From: an uncultured Subdoligranulum sp.
GTDB lineage: Bacteria; Bacillota; Clostridia; Oscillospirales; Ruminococcaceae
Assembly: GCF_963931595.1 (NCBI RefSeq)
Contig: NZ_OZ007030.1
Location: 124,001 to 188,000, forward strand
Direction: 5' to 3'
Length of the DNA stretch: 64,000 nucleotides
The notes beneath the pieces were generated by a model that was not told where the DNA came from, did no database searches, and saw only the letters and a program-made list of their open reading frames with translations. The translations under genes were made by a program, and so were the position numbers. The number at the start of each line of letters is the position of its first letter. Within the stretch, counting starts at the first letter, position 1. Of the stretch, positions 42,452-51,238 are shown in pieces.

Positions 42452-42901
42452 GGTGGCGGAACGGAGGGATCAGCCGAACATGATTTTATACGGTGAGCAA
42501 TGGAGATCTGGCTCCCGGATATCTTTTTTGCTTCAACTTTTTAAGACAATGCTGGAAGAAATAAAACGAAGAGGAAAAATGGATCGTTATGCTGTAGTGT
42601 TATAAAAAATTAATCGAGCAAGTTGCCTCCAAATAGAGTGGGAAATGCGTTTACAGCAAAGATATCTTGTCCTTCGATGTGGGAAACACTCACACATAGG
42701 GAAAAGATCCAATATGGAAAGAATTTTGCTGAAGCTGTTCGAAACGGAATGGTGGAGAATGCAGTAATTTATCGATGATAACGTGCCACACAAACATCAT
42801 AGATACAAATAACCGAAAAGGAGCTGTTGCCAACGGCACAGCTCCTTTTATCATGCAGGATTGCTTTCCCCTTTTTATGAAAGCATGCCCGTTTCAAGAG
42901 T
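42452..42901. other. Gap without a recognisable gene
   Basis: This 450-base stretch holds only short unconvincing frames. A terminator-like hairpin, AGGAGCTGTTGCC/GGCACAGCTCCTTTT, lies at about 42819-42849. No repeat or RNA was recognised. Confidence 0.5.
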
Positions 42902-43330
42902 TCATTCGGCGTTTTCAAGGTGTGAATAGTAAAATGCCAAAGCAAAGGTGGCTGCGCACACAAGCATATCCGTTCCTGTCATGGTCAGACCAATGATGCG
43001 TAGACGATCCATGAATGTTACCGTGATAAATATAAGAAGGGTATTAGCAGTGCCGGACAAAAGAAGTGATTTCCAGGAAATCTTTGGATGGAACAGGGCG
43101 AGCAGGATTCCTGAAAGTCCTGCTGCAATATTCAGACCAAATAGGAAGAGCAACGGCAATGGATAACCTAAAAAGTAAGCTACGCCTTCTGGTGTGTACA
43201 TTTTGGAAAGATAATACTCATTTTTTATGGCGACGTTTATAAAATCATAACTGCCAATGGCATAGAAAAAAAGCGCAATCAAGGTAATGCACCAAAAATG
43301 CCAAGGCCTTCTATATGGTTGTTTTTTCAA
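42902..43330 (-). CDS. Four-helix membrane protein of unknown function
   Basis: The roughly 142-residue protein has four hydrophobic helices: WCITLIALFFYAIGSYDFIN, LPLLFLFGLNIAAGLSGILL, LLLSGTANTLLIFITVTF and MLVCAATFALAFYY. The segment YLSKMYTPEGVAYFLGYPLP resembles a widespread bacterial family in which FTxEQLAYFxxFP links the first two helices; its function is unknown. Start codons at TTG 43330 or TTG 43336 are possible; 43330 has better spacing from AAGGTGA. Confidence 0.6.
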   Translation of the reverse strand: MKKQPYRRPWHFWCITLIALFFYAIGSYDFINVAIKNEYYLSKMYTPEGVAYFLGYPLPLLFLFGLNIAAGLSGILLALFHPKISWKSLLLSGTANTLLIFITVTFMDRLRIIGLTMTGTDMLVCAATFALAFYYSHLENAE

Positions 43331-43336
43331 TGTCAA

Positions 43337-43733
43337 TCACCTTCGGTATGAATAGGATGATTATTTCCATAATTATAGCGTATCAAGTAAAGGTAGTCAA
43401 AGGAGTCGATACCCACCCTGCTGCAAGCGGAGCGAAGGCGTGAAAATTTATTGTCAAAACTTATCCCTCGCAGTATAGTTGAGTAAATGCGAATATTTTT
43501 TCTGAAGTGAAAAATGTATCTGAAATAATTGGCAATAAATTTTCTGTTTCGCATAAAGAATGCGTGCGAGTAAGAGAAAGCATAAAAGCGATTCCGTTTT
43601 TTACAATTTCAGTGTAATGTTTCTGCACACTGGTTTTCTTAAAGAAAAACCGGAGAGAAACCTTTTTGGTTTCTCTCCGGTTGCCTTTGTAGCCTACAAT
43701 ATCTTTACTGGAGCGATTTGGTTGTATAACAAA
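43337..43733. other. Gap with the terminator of the pentose operon
   Basis: A strong hairpin, ACCGGAGAGAAACC (43649-43662) with GGTTTCTCTCCGGT (43668-43681) and TTTTTC on the minus-strand side, ends the leftward pentose operon. No gene is supported in the rest of this roughly 400-base stretch. Confidence 0.8.
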
Positions 43734-44399
43734 TCAATGGCACAAGGTATAAACTGAATTGTTTCTGAGTTTAGAAATGTTTTCCTTGATTTTTCCATGA
43801 AATACAGCACTACCGGCTACGATACTCCGAGCCCCTGCTGAGTAGGCACTAGGTAAAGTGCTGGAGGTGATGCCACCATCTACCTGAATGACAGCGTTGC
43901 TTCTCTGCGCTTGCAGCATGGAACAAGCAGTAGCTATTTTCTCGTCGCTGCCGGGTAGATAGATTTGTCCACCTCGTCCCGGTTGCACCGTCATCAGTAG
44001 CAGTTGAGAAATGTCTTTCAGATAAGGTAGGGCTGCTTTCACTGGAGTTTCGGGACTGAGTACCAGTCCTGCCTGCATGCCCGCGGAACATATGGCCTGA
44101 AGAGCGTCATTTGGACCTCCGGAAATCTCATAATGTACAGAGACACGTGTTACACCCAAACCTGCTAACCCTGGTAGAAAAAGAAGCGGGCTTTCCACCA
44201 TGAGGTGCACGTCCAAAGGTTTGCTAGTTAGGCGGCTCATGGTACGCACCATATCGATGCCGAAGGAGATAGCAGGTACAAAATGTCCGTCCATAATGTC
44301 AATATGGAAGGCATCTACGCCAGCTGAGTCAGCTATCTGTACATCCCGAGCTAGGTTGGCAAAATCAGCAGCCAGAATGGAGGCGCACAATTCAAACAT
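43734..44399 (-). CDS. rpe: Ribulose-phosphate 3-epimerase
   Basis: The 221-residue TIM-barrel protein has the family motifs LCASILAADFANLARDV, FHIDIMDGHFVPAISFG with the metal-binding His and catalytic Asp, LDVHLMVESP, MTVQPGRGGQ and IQVDGGI. It interconverts D-ribulose 5-phosphate and D-xylulose 5-phosphate. Sequence divergence suggests it could serve a related ketopentose phosphate or allulose 6-phosphate. It is the last gene of the operon, with start and rpiB stop overlapping as TAATG. Codons are more AT-rich than in the transketolase genes upstream. Confidence 0.88.
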   Translation of the reverse strand: MFELCASILAADFANLARDVQIADSAGVDAFHIDIMDGHFVPAISFGIDMVRTMSRLTSKPLDVHLMVESPLLFLPGLAGLGVTRVSVHYEISGGPNDALQAICSAGMQAGLVLSPETPVKAALPYLKDISQLLLMTVQPGRGGQIYLPGSDEKIATACSMLQAQRSNAVIQVDGGITSSTLPSAYSAGARSIVAGSAVFHGKIKENISKLRNNSVYTLCH

Positions 44400-44830
44400 T
44401 ATCGTTCCTCCAGTTGTGCGATGCGGCGACAATGGCGTTCCTCACCAGAAAATGGAGTATCAATGAAAAGATCCACAATGTCTAACGCCAGACCAGGTCC
44501 GGTGACGAGGGCTCCCAATGCCAACACATTGGCGTTGTTATGTAACCGCGTGGCTTTGGCGGAAAAACAGTCGCCGCACAGGGCGCAGCGGATACCCGGC
44601 ACCTTATTGGCGGCAATAGAGATGCCAATGCCCGTACTACAGATAACAATGCCTTTTTCGCACTCGCCCGACGCTACGGCATGGGCTACAGCCTTGCCAT
44701 AGGCGGGATAATCCACGGACGCCGTAGAATCACACCCAAAATCCTTGTATTCCACTCCACGTTGCCGCAGGTGAGCCAGAATTTTCTGTTTGAGTTCATA
44801 GCCGCCATGATCACAGCCAATGGCAATCAT
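44399..44830 (-). CDS. rpiB: Ribose 5-phosphate isomerase B
   Basis: The 143-residue protein begins IAIGCDHGGYELKQKI and carries GIVICSTGIGISIAANKVPG with the catalytic Cys, and ATRLHNNANVLALG, all RpiB/LacAB hallmarks. It interconverts ribose 5-phosphate and ribulose 5-phosphate. The start lies one base from the transketolase stop. The family also includes allose- and galactose-6-phosphate isomerases, but the pentose context favours RpiB. Confidence 0.9.
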   Translation of the reverse strand: MIAIGCDHGGYELKQKILAHLRQRGVEYKDFGCDSTASVDYPAYGKAVAHAVASGECEKGIVICSTGIGISIAANKVPGIRCALCGDCFSAKATRLHNNANVLALGALVTGPGLALDIVDLFIDTPFSGEERHCRRIAQLEER

Positions 44831-44831
44831 T

Positions 44832-45770
44832 TCAGACCAGCTCCTTCACGGCCGCGACGATGGCGTCGCTGCGCAGGCCGAACTGCTCCAGCAGGTCCCA
44901 GGCGGGGCCGGAGTGGCCGAAGACATCCTTTACGCCCACACGGCGCATCTTCGTCGGGCACTGCTCGCCCAGCACCGCGGCCACCGCTTCGCCCAGGCCG
45001 CCCAGGATGCTGTGCTCCTCGCAGGTGACGACGGCACCGCATTCCTTGGCAGCTTTAATCACAATTTCCTCGTCCAGCGGCTTGATGGTGCAGAGGTTGA
45101 TGACCCGGGCCTGGATGCCCTCGTTTTTCAGCTGTTCGGCGGCGGTGAGGGCTTCGCCCACCTCCAGGCCGGTGGCGAGGATGGCCACGTCGTTGCCCTC
45201 GGTGAGCTGTTCACCCTTGCCGATCTCGAACTTGAAGTTGGCTTCGTCGTGGATCACAGGCACCGCCAGACGGCCGAACCGCAGGTAGACAGGGCCCTGG
45301 TGCTCGTAGGCTGCCTTCACAGCGGCGCGGGCTTCCACGTCGTCCGACGGGCAGAGCACCGTCATGCCGGGGATGGAGCGCATAAGCGCGAAATCCTCGC
45401 AGCACTGGTGGGAGGCACCGTCCTCGCCCACCGAGATGCCGCCGTGGGTGGCGCCGATCTTGACGTTCAGGTGGGGGTAGCCGATGGAGTTGCGCACCTG
45501 CTCGAAGGCGCGGCCCGCGGCAAACATGGCAAAGCTGGAGGCGAAAGGCACAAGCCCCATGGCCGCCATGCCGGCGGCGGTGGCCATCATGTTGCTCTCG
45601 GCGATGCCGCAGTCAAAATGGCGGTCGGGGTAGGCCTTCTTGAACACGCCGGTCTTGGTGGCGGCGGCCAGGTCGGCATCCAGCACCACCACGTCGGGAT
45701 GGTCCTGCGCCAGTTCCACCAGCGCCGCACCGTAGCTGTCCCGGGTGGCTATCTTTTTGACCTCACTCAT
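44832..45770 (-). CDS. Transketolase, C-terminal subunit
   Basis: The 312-residue protein covers the pyrimidine-binding and C-terminal domains of transketolase: DADLAAATKTGVFKKAYPDR, FDCGIAESNMMATAAGMA with the cofactor-contacting Glu, and THGGISVGEDGASHQ. It works with the N-terminal subunit encoded upstream, whose gene it overlaps by four bases. Split transketolases are common in Firmicutes. The complex moves two-carbon units between pentose and hexose phosphates. Confidence 0.93.
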   Translation of the reverse strand: MSEVKKIATRDSYGAALVELAQDHPDVVVLDADLAAATKTGVFKKAYPDRHFDCGIAESNMMATAAGMAAMGLVPFASSFAMFAAGRAFEQVRNSIGYPHLNVKIGATHGGISVGEDGASHQCCEDFALMRSIPGMTVLCPSDDVEARAAVKAAYEHQGPVYLRFGRLAVPVIHDEANFKFEIGKGEQLTEGNDVAILATGLEVGEALTAAEQLKNEGIQARVINLCTIKPLDEEIVIKAAKECGAVVTCEEHSILGGLGEAVAAVLGEQCPTKMRRVGVKDVFGHSGPAWDLLEQFGLRSDAIVAAVKELV

Positions 45771-46618
45771 AGCTGTGCCTCCAGTCCCGCCAGCTGGGCC
45801 TTGAGCTCCTCCATGGCGATCTTGTATTCCTCATCGTTGGGGGCCTTGCCGTGCCAGCCCACCTGGTTTTCCATATAGCTGACGCCCTTGCCCTTGGTGG
45901 TATGCATCAGGATGGCCGTGGGCGCGCCGGTCTGCCAGTGGAAGTACTGGAAGGCATCATCCATCTGGACAAAGTCATGGCCGTTGATGGACACCGTGCG
46001 GAATCCGAAGTCCCGCAGCTTGGCATCCACCGGGTCGGTGGGCATGACTTCGCTGGTGGGGCCGTCGATCTGCAGCCCGTTCAGGTCAATAATGACACAG
46101 AGATTGTCCAGTTTGTACTTGGCGGCGAAGAGGAAAGATTCCCACACTTCGCCCTCCTCGATCTCGCCGTCGCCCAGCAGGGTATAGACGCGAACGTCAT
46201 CCTTGTGCAGGTACTTGGCGGCTTTGGCCATGCCCGCGGCGCAGGAAACGCCCTGGCCCAGGCTGCCGGTGGACATATCCACACCGGGCACCGTGTTCAT
46301 ATTGGGGTGGCCTTGCAGATAGCTGTCAATGTGGCGCAGGGTGGGCAGGTCCTCCACCGGGAAAAATCCCTGGTAGGCCAGCGCGCTGTACAGCCCCGGC
46401 GCGGTATGTCCCTTGGAGAGCACAAACCGGTCCCGGTCCTCCCACTTGGGGTTGGCGGGGTCGATCCGCATCTCCTGGTTGTACAGATAGGCAAACAGGT
46501 CCGCCGCCGACAGGCTGCCGCCCGGATGGCCGGACTTCGCCCCGTGGGTGGCCTCGATGACGCCCATCCGCACCTTGCAGGCTGCAATCTGCAGCTTCAA
46601 GCGTTCTTCCTTTGTCAT
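45767..46618 (-). CDS. Transketolase, N-terminal subunit
   Basis: The roughly 283-residue protein carries the thiamine-diphosphate domain: GAKSGHPGGSLSAADLFAYL, FVLSKGHTAPGLYSALA and the GDGEIEEGEVWES motif ending in DLNGLQIDG, which bind the pyrophosphate and metal. The ATG at 46618 is one base from the transaldolase stop, with GGTGAG as ribosome binding site. Upstream in-frame start codons would overlap that gene. Confidence 0.93.
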   Translation of the reverse strand: MTKEERLKLQIAACKVRMGVIEATHGAKSGHPGGSLSAADLFAYLYNQEMRIDPANPKWEDRDRFVLSKGHTAPGLYSALAYQGFFPVEDLPTLRHIDSYLQGHPNMNTVPGVDMSTGSLGQGVSCAAGMAKAAKYLHKDDVRVYTLLGDGEIEEGEVWESFLFAAKYKLDNLCVIIDLNGLQIDGPTSEVMPTDPVDAKLRDFGFRTVSINGHDFVQMDDAFQYFHWQTGAPTAILMHTTKGKGVSYMENQVGWHGKAPNDEEYKIAMEELKAQLAGLEAQL

Positions 46619-46619
46619 A

Positions 46620-47279
46620 TTACTCACCAAACACCTTTACATAGTCGGCTTTGAACTTTTCGATGCCCGAATCGGTCAGCGGATGATGAATCATTTGCTC
46701 AATGACCTTATAGGGGACGGTGGCGATATCGGCACCGGCCAGGGCGCAATCGTTCACATGGATGGGGTTGCGCACACTGGCGGCGATGATCTGAGTCTCA
46801 ATGTCGGGATAATTCAGGAACATGTCGTGAATGTTCTGAATCAGTTCGATGCCCGGCTGAGAAATATCGTCCAGCCGGCCCAGGAAGGGGCTGACGTAGG
46901 TGGCACCGGCGCGGGCGGCCAGCAGCGCCTGATTGGCGCTGAAGATCAGGGTGCAGTTGGTGGGGATGCCCTTGGCGCTCAGCGCCTTGATGGCCTTGAG
47001 CCCCTCGGCGGTCATGGGGATCTTGACCACCATGTGCTTGGGGTCCAGGGCGTAGATGGCCTCGCCCTCTTTCACCATGGTCTCGGCGTCGGTGGTGGTG
47101 GCTTTCACCTCGCCGCTGATGGGGCCGTCCACGATGGTGGCGATCTCGGCCAGGGTCTCGGCGTAGTCGCGGCCTTCCTTGGCGATCAAGCTGGGGTTGG
47201 TGGTAACACCGGCGATGACGCCCATGTCGTTGGCTTTGCGGATTTCCTCCACGTTAGCGGTATCAATGAAGAATTTCAT
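46620..47279 (-). CDS. Transaldolase (TalC/fructose-6-phosphate-aldolase family)
   Basis: The 219-residue small TIM-barrel enzyme starts [20 protein letters not shown] and continues [30 protein letters not shown] contains the Schiff-base Lys, and [12 protein letters not shown] follows. Family members act as transaldolase or as fructose-6-phosphate aldolase; beside transketolase, transaldolase is more likely. Confidence 0.9.
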   Translation of the reverse strand: MKFFIDTANVEEIRKANDMGVIAGVTTNPSLIAKEGRDYAETLAEIATIVDGPISGEVKATTTDAETMVKEGEAIYALDPKHMVVKIPMTAEGLKAIKALSAKGIPTNCTLIFSANQALLAARAGATYVSPFLGRLDDISQPGIELIQNIHDMFLNYPDIETQIIAASVRNPIHVNDCALAGADIATVPYKVIEQMIHHPLTDSGIEKFKADYVKVFGE

Positions 47280-47326
47280 AACAGTACCATCCTTTCAGCA
47301 TATTTTTTCGCGTATGGACAATTCAA

Positions 47327-48817
47327 TCAGGCGAAGGGGTTTTCGGTGGGATACCGGTTACCGGCGGGCTGGTTGTAGGCGATATCGCCGATGCCCAGGT
47401 ACTTGAACACCTCGAACAGTACCTTGCCGTAATGGCCGAAGGCCACGGCGCCATGGTGCGGGTAGCGTTTCTGCACCAGGACGTGACGGTAGAAGCGGCC
47501 CATCTCCTTGATGGCGAAGATACCGATGCCGCCAAAGGAGCGGGTAGCCACCGGCAGCACCTCGCCCTCGGCAATATAGGAGCGCAGGTTGCCCTCGCTG
47601 TCGCACTGCAGGCGGTAGAAGGTAATATCGGAAGCGGCGATGTCGCCTTCCAGAGTGCCGCGGGTAAAGTCAGGATCGCTGCCCGCGGGCTCCAGCAGAC
47701 GGTGCTGGATCAGCTGGTACTTCACCGCACGGTCGGCGCACATCTTGCAGGAAGGTGTGTTGCCGCAGTGGAAGCCCATGAAGGTATCAGTGAGCTTGTA
47801 ATCGAACTTGCCGGCGATGTCCTCGTCGTAGATGTACTTGGGCACGCTGTTGTTGATGTCCAGCAGGGTGACGGTATCGCCGGAGACGCACATGCCGATG
47901 TACTCGGACAGGGCACCGTAGATATCCACCTCGCAGGAGACGGGGATACCGCGGGAAACCAGACGGGAGTTTACATAGCAGGGCTCAAAGCCGAACTGGG
48001 ACGGGAAGGCGGGCCAGCACTTGTCCGCAAAGGCCACATACTTCTTGCTTCCCTTATGGGCTTCGGCCCAATCCAGCAGGGTCAGCTCGAACTGGGCCAT
48101 GCGGGCCAGCAGGTCGGGGTAGTATTTACCCTCGCCCATTTCGGCGGCCATGTCGGCGCAGACATCGGCGATGCGGGGATCGTTGGCATGGGCCTTGTAG
48201 GACACCAGCAGGTCCAGCTCGGAGTTCTCCTCGATCTCCACGCCCAGCTCATACAGGCCCTTGATGGGGGCGTTGCAGGCAAAGAAGTCCTGGGGGCGCG
48301 GGCCGAAGGTGATGATCTTCAGGTCCTTGACACCCAGAATGGCACGGGCAATGGGTACGAACTCAGCCATCTTGTCGGCCAGTTCCTCGGCGGTGCCCAC
48401 GGGATACTCGGGAATATAGCCCTTCAGGTGGCGCATACCCAGGTTGTAGGAGCAGTTCAGCATACCGCAGTAGGCGTCGCCGCGGCCGTTGATCATATCG
48501 CCGTCGCCCTCGGCAGCCGCCACAAACATGACGGGGCCGTCGAAGTATTTGGCGATCAGGGTTTCGGGAGTTTCGGGGCCGAAGTTGCCCAGGAACACCG
48601 TCAGGGCGTTGCAGCCCGCGGCCTTTACTTCTTCCACGGCTTTGAGCATATCGGCTTCGTTTTCCACCGTGACGCTGCACTCATAGGGCTCAAAACCTTT
48701 GGTCTTGCAGGCGGCCACGATGTTCTGGCGGCGCTGGGTGGACAGGGCAATGGGGAAGCAGTCGCGGCTGACGGCTACAATACCCAGACGGACTTCGGGA
48801 ATGTTGGTGGACTTCAT
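47327..48817 (-). CDS. L-fucose/L-arabinose isomerase-family protein
   Basis: The 496-residue protein belongs to the fucose-isomerase-like fold: VRLGIVAVSRDCFP at the start, FLGNFGPETPETLIAKYFDG, AFADKCWPAFPSQFGFEPCY and a C-terminal metal-site region with GFHCGNTPSC and GAVAFGHYGKVLF. It probably isomerises a pentose such as L-arabinose or D-xylose, or L-fucose, to the ketose. Neither AraA nor XylA is visible in the locus, so this may be the entry isomerase. It lies between the DUF4867 and transaldolase genes. Confidence 0.8.
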   Translation of the reverse strand: MKSTNIPEVRLGIVAVSRDCFPIALSTQRRQNIVAACKTKGFEPYECSVTVENEADMLKAVEEVKAAGCNALTVFLGNFGPETPETLIAKYFDGPVMFVAAAEGDGDMINGRGDAYCGMLNCSYNLGMRHLKGYIPEYPVGTAEELADKMAEFVPIARAILGVKDLKIITFGPRPQDFFACNAPIKGLYELGVEIEENSELDLLVSYKAHANDPRIADVCADMAAEMGEGKYYPDLLARMAQFELTLLDWAEAHKGSKKYVAFADKCWPAFPSQFGFEPCYVNSRLVSRGIPVSCEVDIYGALSEYIGMCVSGDTVTLLDINNSVPKYIYDEDIAGKFDYKLTDTFMGFHCGNTPSCKMCADRAVKYQLIQHRLLEPAGSDPDFTRGTLEGDIAASDITFYRLQCDSEGNLRSYIAEGEVLPVATRSFGGIGIFAIKEMGRFYRHVLVQKRYPHHGAVAFGHYGKVLFEVFKYLGIGDIAYNQPAGNRYPTENPFA

Positions 48818-48853
48818 GTCAAATTCCTCCGTTTTCTATGTGGATGATTCTGT

Positions 48854-49495
48854 TTACAAATCTTTTTCGATATCGATATTCTCACCGGTCAGGGCCGCCA
48901 CAGCACCCTGGGCGGCTTCGCCGGATTCGGGATGGGCCAGCAACCACTTGTTGCAGGCCCACAGGTATGCATCGTCCCCGCCCTTGGTGGGCAGATTCGG
49001 CTTGTCGGTGTTGGTGCCTTTGGGCAAAGCCACCAGCACCTTGAAGCCCTGGGCCGGGTTGGTGTGGCAGGGGGCGTAGTGCAGGGTGGTGGCGTAAACT
49101 TCCACCAGAGTACCCGCGGGAACACGGAAAGCCTTCACCTTGCCGGTGTCCAGCTTGCCGTCCGCAATCTCATCCTGCTTGGCCAGCAAAAGGATGAAAT
49201 CAGCGTTGCCCAGGTTGAACTCGCTGTCCCGATGGTATTCCAGGCAGTTCAGTTTGGTGTTGTGGCCGTTGCACCAGCCCATCTGGAAGGGCATACCGCC
49301 AAAGAGCGAAGCCCCCAGTGCGGCGGATTCCGGCAGGTTTTGCAGGGCCGGATCTTCAGCCAGATAGTCGGTGCCCTCCGGCAGCGGGGTGGAAATGTTC
49401 AGGGCCTCGACCACGGCCTTGCATTCGGTTTCATATCCGGTGATGACACGGCCGTAAGGGGCAAACTCGGGGGCAGTAACAGGATAGATGGTCAT
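48854..49495 (-). CDS. DUF4867 protein, possible cupin-type sugar enzyme
   Basis: The 213-residue protein (VTAPEFAPYGRVITGYETEC; MGWCNGHNTKLNCLEYHRDS; VYATTLHYAPCHTNPAQGF) has the look of a cupin: the His/Glu cluster in the middle and the HYAPCH motif could bind a metal. DUF4867 proteins recur beside pentose genes in Clostridia. A mutarotase- or isomerase-like role on a pentose is inferred. The ATG at 49495 has a GGGAGG site; it lies between xylulokinase and the isomerase. Confidence 0.7.
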   Translation of the reverse strand: MTIYPVTAPEFAPYGRVITGYETECKAVVEALNISTPLPEGTDYLAEDPALQNLPESAALGASLFGGMPFQMGWCNGHNTKLNCLEYHRDSEFNLGNADFILLLAKQDEIADGKLDTGKVKAFRVPAGTLVEVYATTLHYAPCHTNPAQGFKVLVALPKGTNTDKPNLPTKGGDDAYLWACNKWLLAHPESGEAAQGAVAALTGENIDIEKDL

Positions 49496-49523
49496 TTGTT
49501 TTTCCTCCCTTTTTCTTAACTTG

Positions 49524-51008
49524 TTACTTGGCAAGTTCTTTGAACAGCGGCTTACAGGTGGGGTAGATCTGCTTGAATTTCTGATACCGTTTTTCATACA
49601 GGGCAGTGAGCTCCGAATCAGGCTCAATGGTACGGCTGACATGCACCAGGGCATTGGTGGCCTCCTGCACGGTCGCATATTTACCGCAGCAGACCATGGC
49701 CAGCAGCGCACCGCCGTAACCGGGCCCCTGTTCGGTAACCAGAATATCCAGCGGAATCCCCAATACGTTGGCCATGATGGTACACCACAGCGGGCTCTTG
49801 GCACCGCCGCCGCAGATGTTGGACCGGGGGATCTCCACGCCGATGGAGCGGGCGGTTTCCACCGAATCCCGGATGGCGAACGCCACACCTTCCAGTACGG
49901 CTTGTGTGATATCTGCACGTGTCGTGTCCATGCTCAAGCCGATGAGGGTGCCGCGAGCGTCGGTATCATTGATCGGGCTGCGCTCGCCCATAAGGTAAGG
50001 CAGGAAAAAGACGGGGTTGCGGCCCAGCTTGTCCCGGGTAATAGGGGCCTGTTCGGCGGGGTAGTCCTTATCGGTGACCTTGAGGATGTCGTCCATCCAC
50101 CACTTGTTGCAGGAGGCAGCGGAGAGCATGCAACCCATCAGGTGCCAGCCGCCGTCCGCATGGGCAAAAGCATGCAGACCATTGGTGGCATCCACGCCGA
50201 ATGCTTCGCTGCTGATGAACACCGTGCCGGAGGTACCCAGGCTGATGTTGCAGTGACCTTTCCCAACCGTGCCAGTGCCCACAGCTGCGGCGGCGTTATC
50301 TCCCGCACCGGCACAGACCTTTACACTTTCGGGCAGACCCAAGGCGGCGGCTGCATCCGGTTTCAAGGTGCCCACAAACTGCCAGCTTTCATAGAGATGG
50401 GCCAGCCATTCTTCCTTGACACCGCAGATTTCGCACATTTCCTTGCTCCAGCACTTGTGCTCCACGTCCAGGAGCAGCATGCCCGAAGCATCGGAATAGT
50501 CGGTGGCGTGCACACCGGTCATGCGGTAGACCAAATAATCCTTGGGCAGCATGATCTTGGCAATAGCCGCATAAAGTTCAGGCTCGTTCTCCTTCATCCA
50601 CAGGATCTTGGGGGCGGTGAACCCTGCAAAGGCAATGTTGCCGGTGTATTTGCTCAAAGTTTCTCGGCCGATTTCCTTGTTCAGATAATCGGTCTGCTTG
50701 GCGGTACGGCCATCGTTCCACAAAATGGCCGGGCGCAGCACCCTGTCGGCGGCATCCAGTGCCACCAGACCGTGCATCTGGCCGCCCATGCCGATGCCCT
50801 GCACCTGCGCCGAATCAAACCCCTGCAGCAGGGCGGGGATTCCTTCCAGACACGCCTGCCACCAGGCAGCGGGGTCCTGTTCGCTCCAGCCTGTGTGGGG
50901 CATACTCAGGGGATATTCCCGGGTAACCTGATTGCATACCTTGCCGGTTTCGTCCACCAGAAGGAATTTGCACGCCGAGGTACCCAGATCTACGCCGATA
51001 TACAACAT
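49524..51008 (-). CDS. xylB: Xylulokinase
   Basis: The 494-residue FGGY kinase starts MLYIGVDLGTSACKFLLVDE, has GIGMGGQMHGLVALD and ILWNDGRTAKQTDYLN as in XylB, and CNISLGTSGTVFIS plus ICGGGAKSPLWCTIMANVLG in the second domain. It phosphorylates D-xylulose to D-xylulose 5-phosphate. It is the first gene of the leftward pentose operon and is divergent from a ROK regulator. Confidence 0.93.
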   Translation of the reverse strand: MLYIGVDLGTSACKFLLVDETGKVCNQVTREYPLSMPHTGWSEQDPAAWWQACLEGIPALLQGFDSAQVQGIGMGGQMHGLVALDAADRVLRPAILWNDGRTAKQTDYLNKEIGRETLSKYTGNIAFAGFTAPKILWMKENEPELYAAIAKIMLPKDYLVYRMTGVHATDYSDASGMLLLDVEHKCWSKEMCEICGVKEEWLAHLYESWQFVGTLKPDAAAALGLPESVKVCAGAGDNAAAAVGTGTVGKGHCNISLGTSGTVFISSEAFGVDATNGLHAFAHADGGWHLMGCMLSAASCNKWWMDDILKVTDKDYPAEQAPITRDKLGRNPVFFLPYLMGERSPINDTDARGTLIGLSMDTTRADITQAVLEGVAFAIRDSVETARSIGVEIPRSNICGGGAKSPLWCTIMANVLGIPLDILVTEQGPGYGGALLAMVCCGKYATVQEATNALVHVSRTIEPDSELTALYEKRYQKFKQIYPTCKPLFKELAK

Positions 51009-51039
51009 AAGAATACCGCCTTTCTCGCTATTCTTTTAT

Positions 51040-51063
51040 AAAGAACATTTATATAAGTTCTTT
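51040..51063. promoter_or_regulatory. Operator-like inverted repeat at the xylB transcription start
   Basis: AAAGAAC and GTTCTTT arms separated by 10 AT-rich bases, centred at 51051, about 10 bases downstream of the xylB promoter -10. It is a likely binding site for the divergent ROK/XylR-like repressor. Confidence 0.6.
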
Positions 51064-51067
51064 ACAT

Positions 51068-51096
51068 ATGATACTGCAAGCATACATCAGTGTCAA
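51068..51096 (-). promoter_or_regulatory. Promoter of the xylB pentose operon
   Basis: Minus-strand TTGACA (plus 51091-51096) and TATCAT (plus 51068-51073) with exactly 17 bases between. Confidence 0.75.
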
Positions 51097-51160
51097 TCAT
51101 CAAAACCAACAAAAGCATTTGAAAATTATCACCATATATCTACAAAAATATATGATTTGG

Positions 51161-51189
51161 TTGACTTTTTTGTTGCGGTTGGGTAAGAT
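51161..51189 (+). promoter_or_regulatory. Promoter of the ROK regulator gene
   Basis: TTGACT at 51161-51166 and TAAGAT at 51184-51189 with 17-base spacing. Confidence 0.65.
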
Positions 51190-51238
51190 GAAAGTGTTTT
51201 ACATTGATTTCACTTTTAAAAAGTTAAAGGAATTATAT

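Noticed and set aside
43333..43554. A 73-codon leftward frame upstream of the four-helix membrane protein gene
   Set aside because: Arg/Tyr/Phe-rich, no ribosome binding site, AT-rich non-coding composition.
44820..45878. A 352-codon plus-strand frame opposite the transketolase C-terminal subunit
   Set aside because: Antisense shadow; the minus strand encodes clear transketolase motifs.
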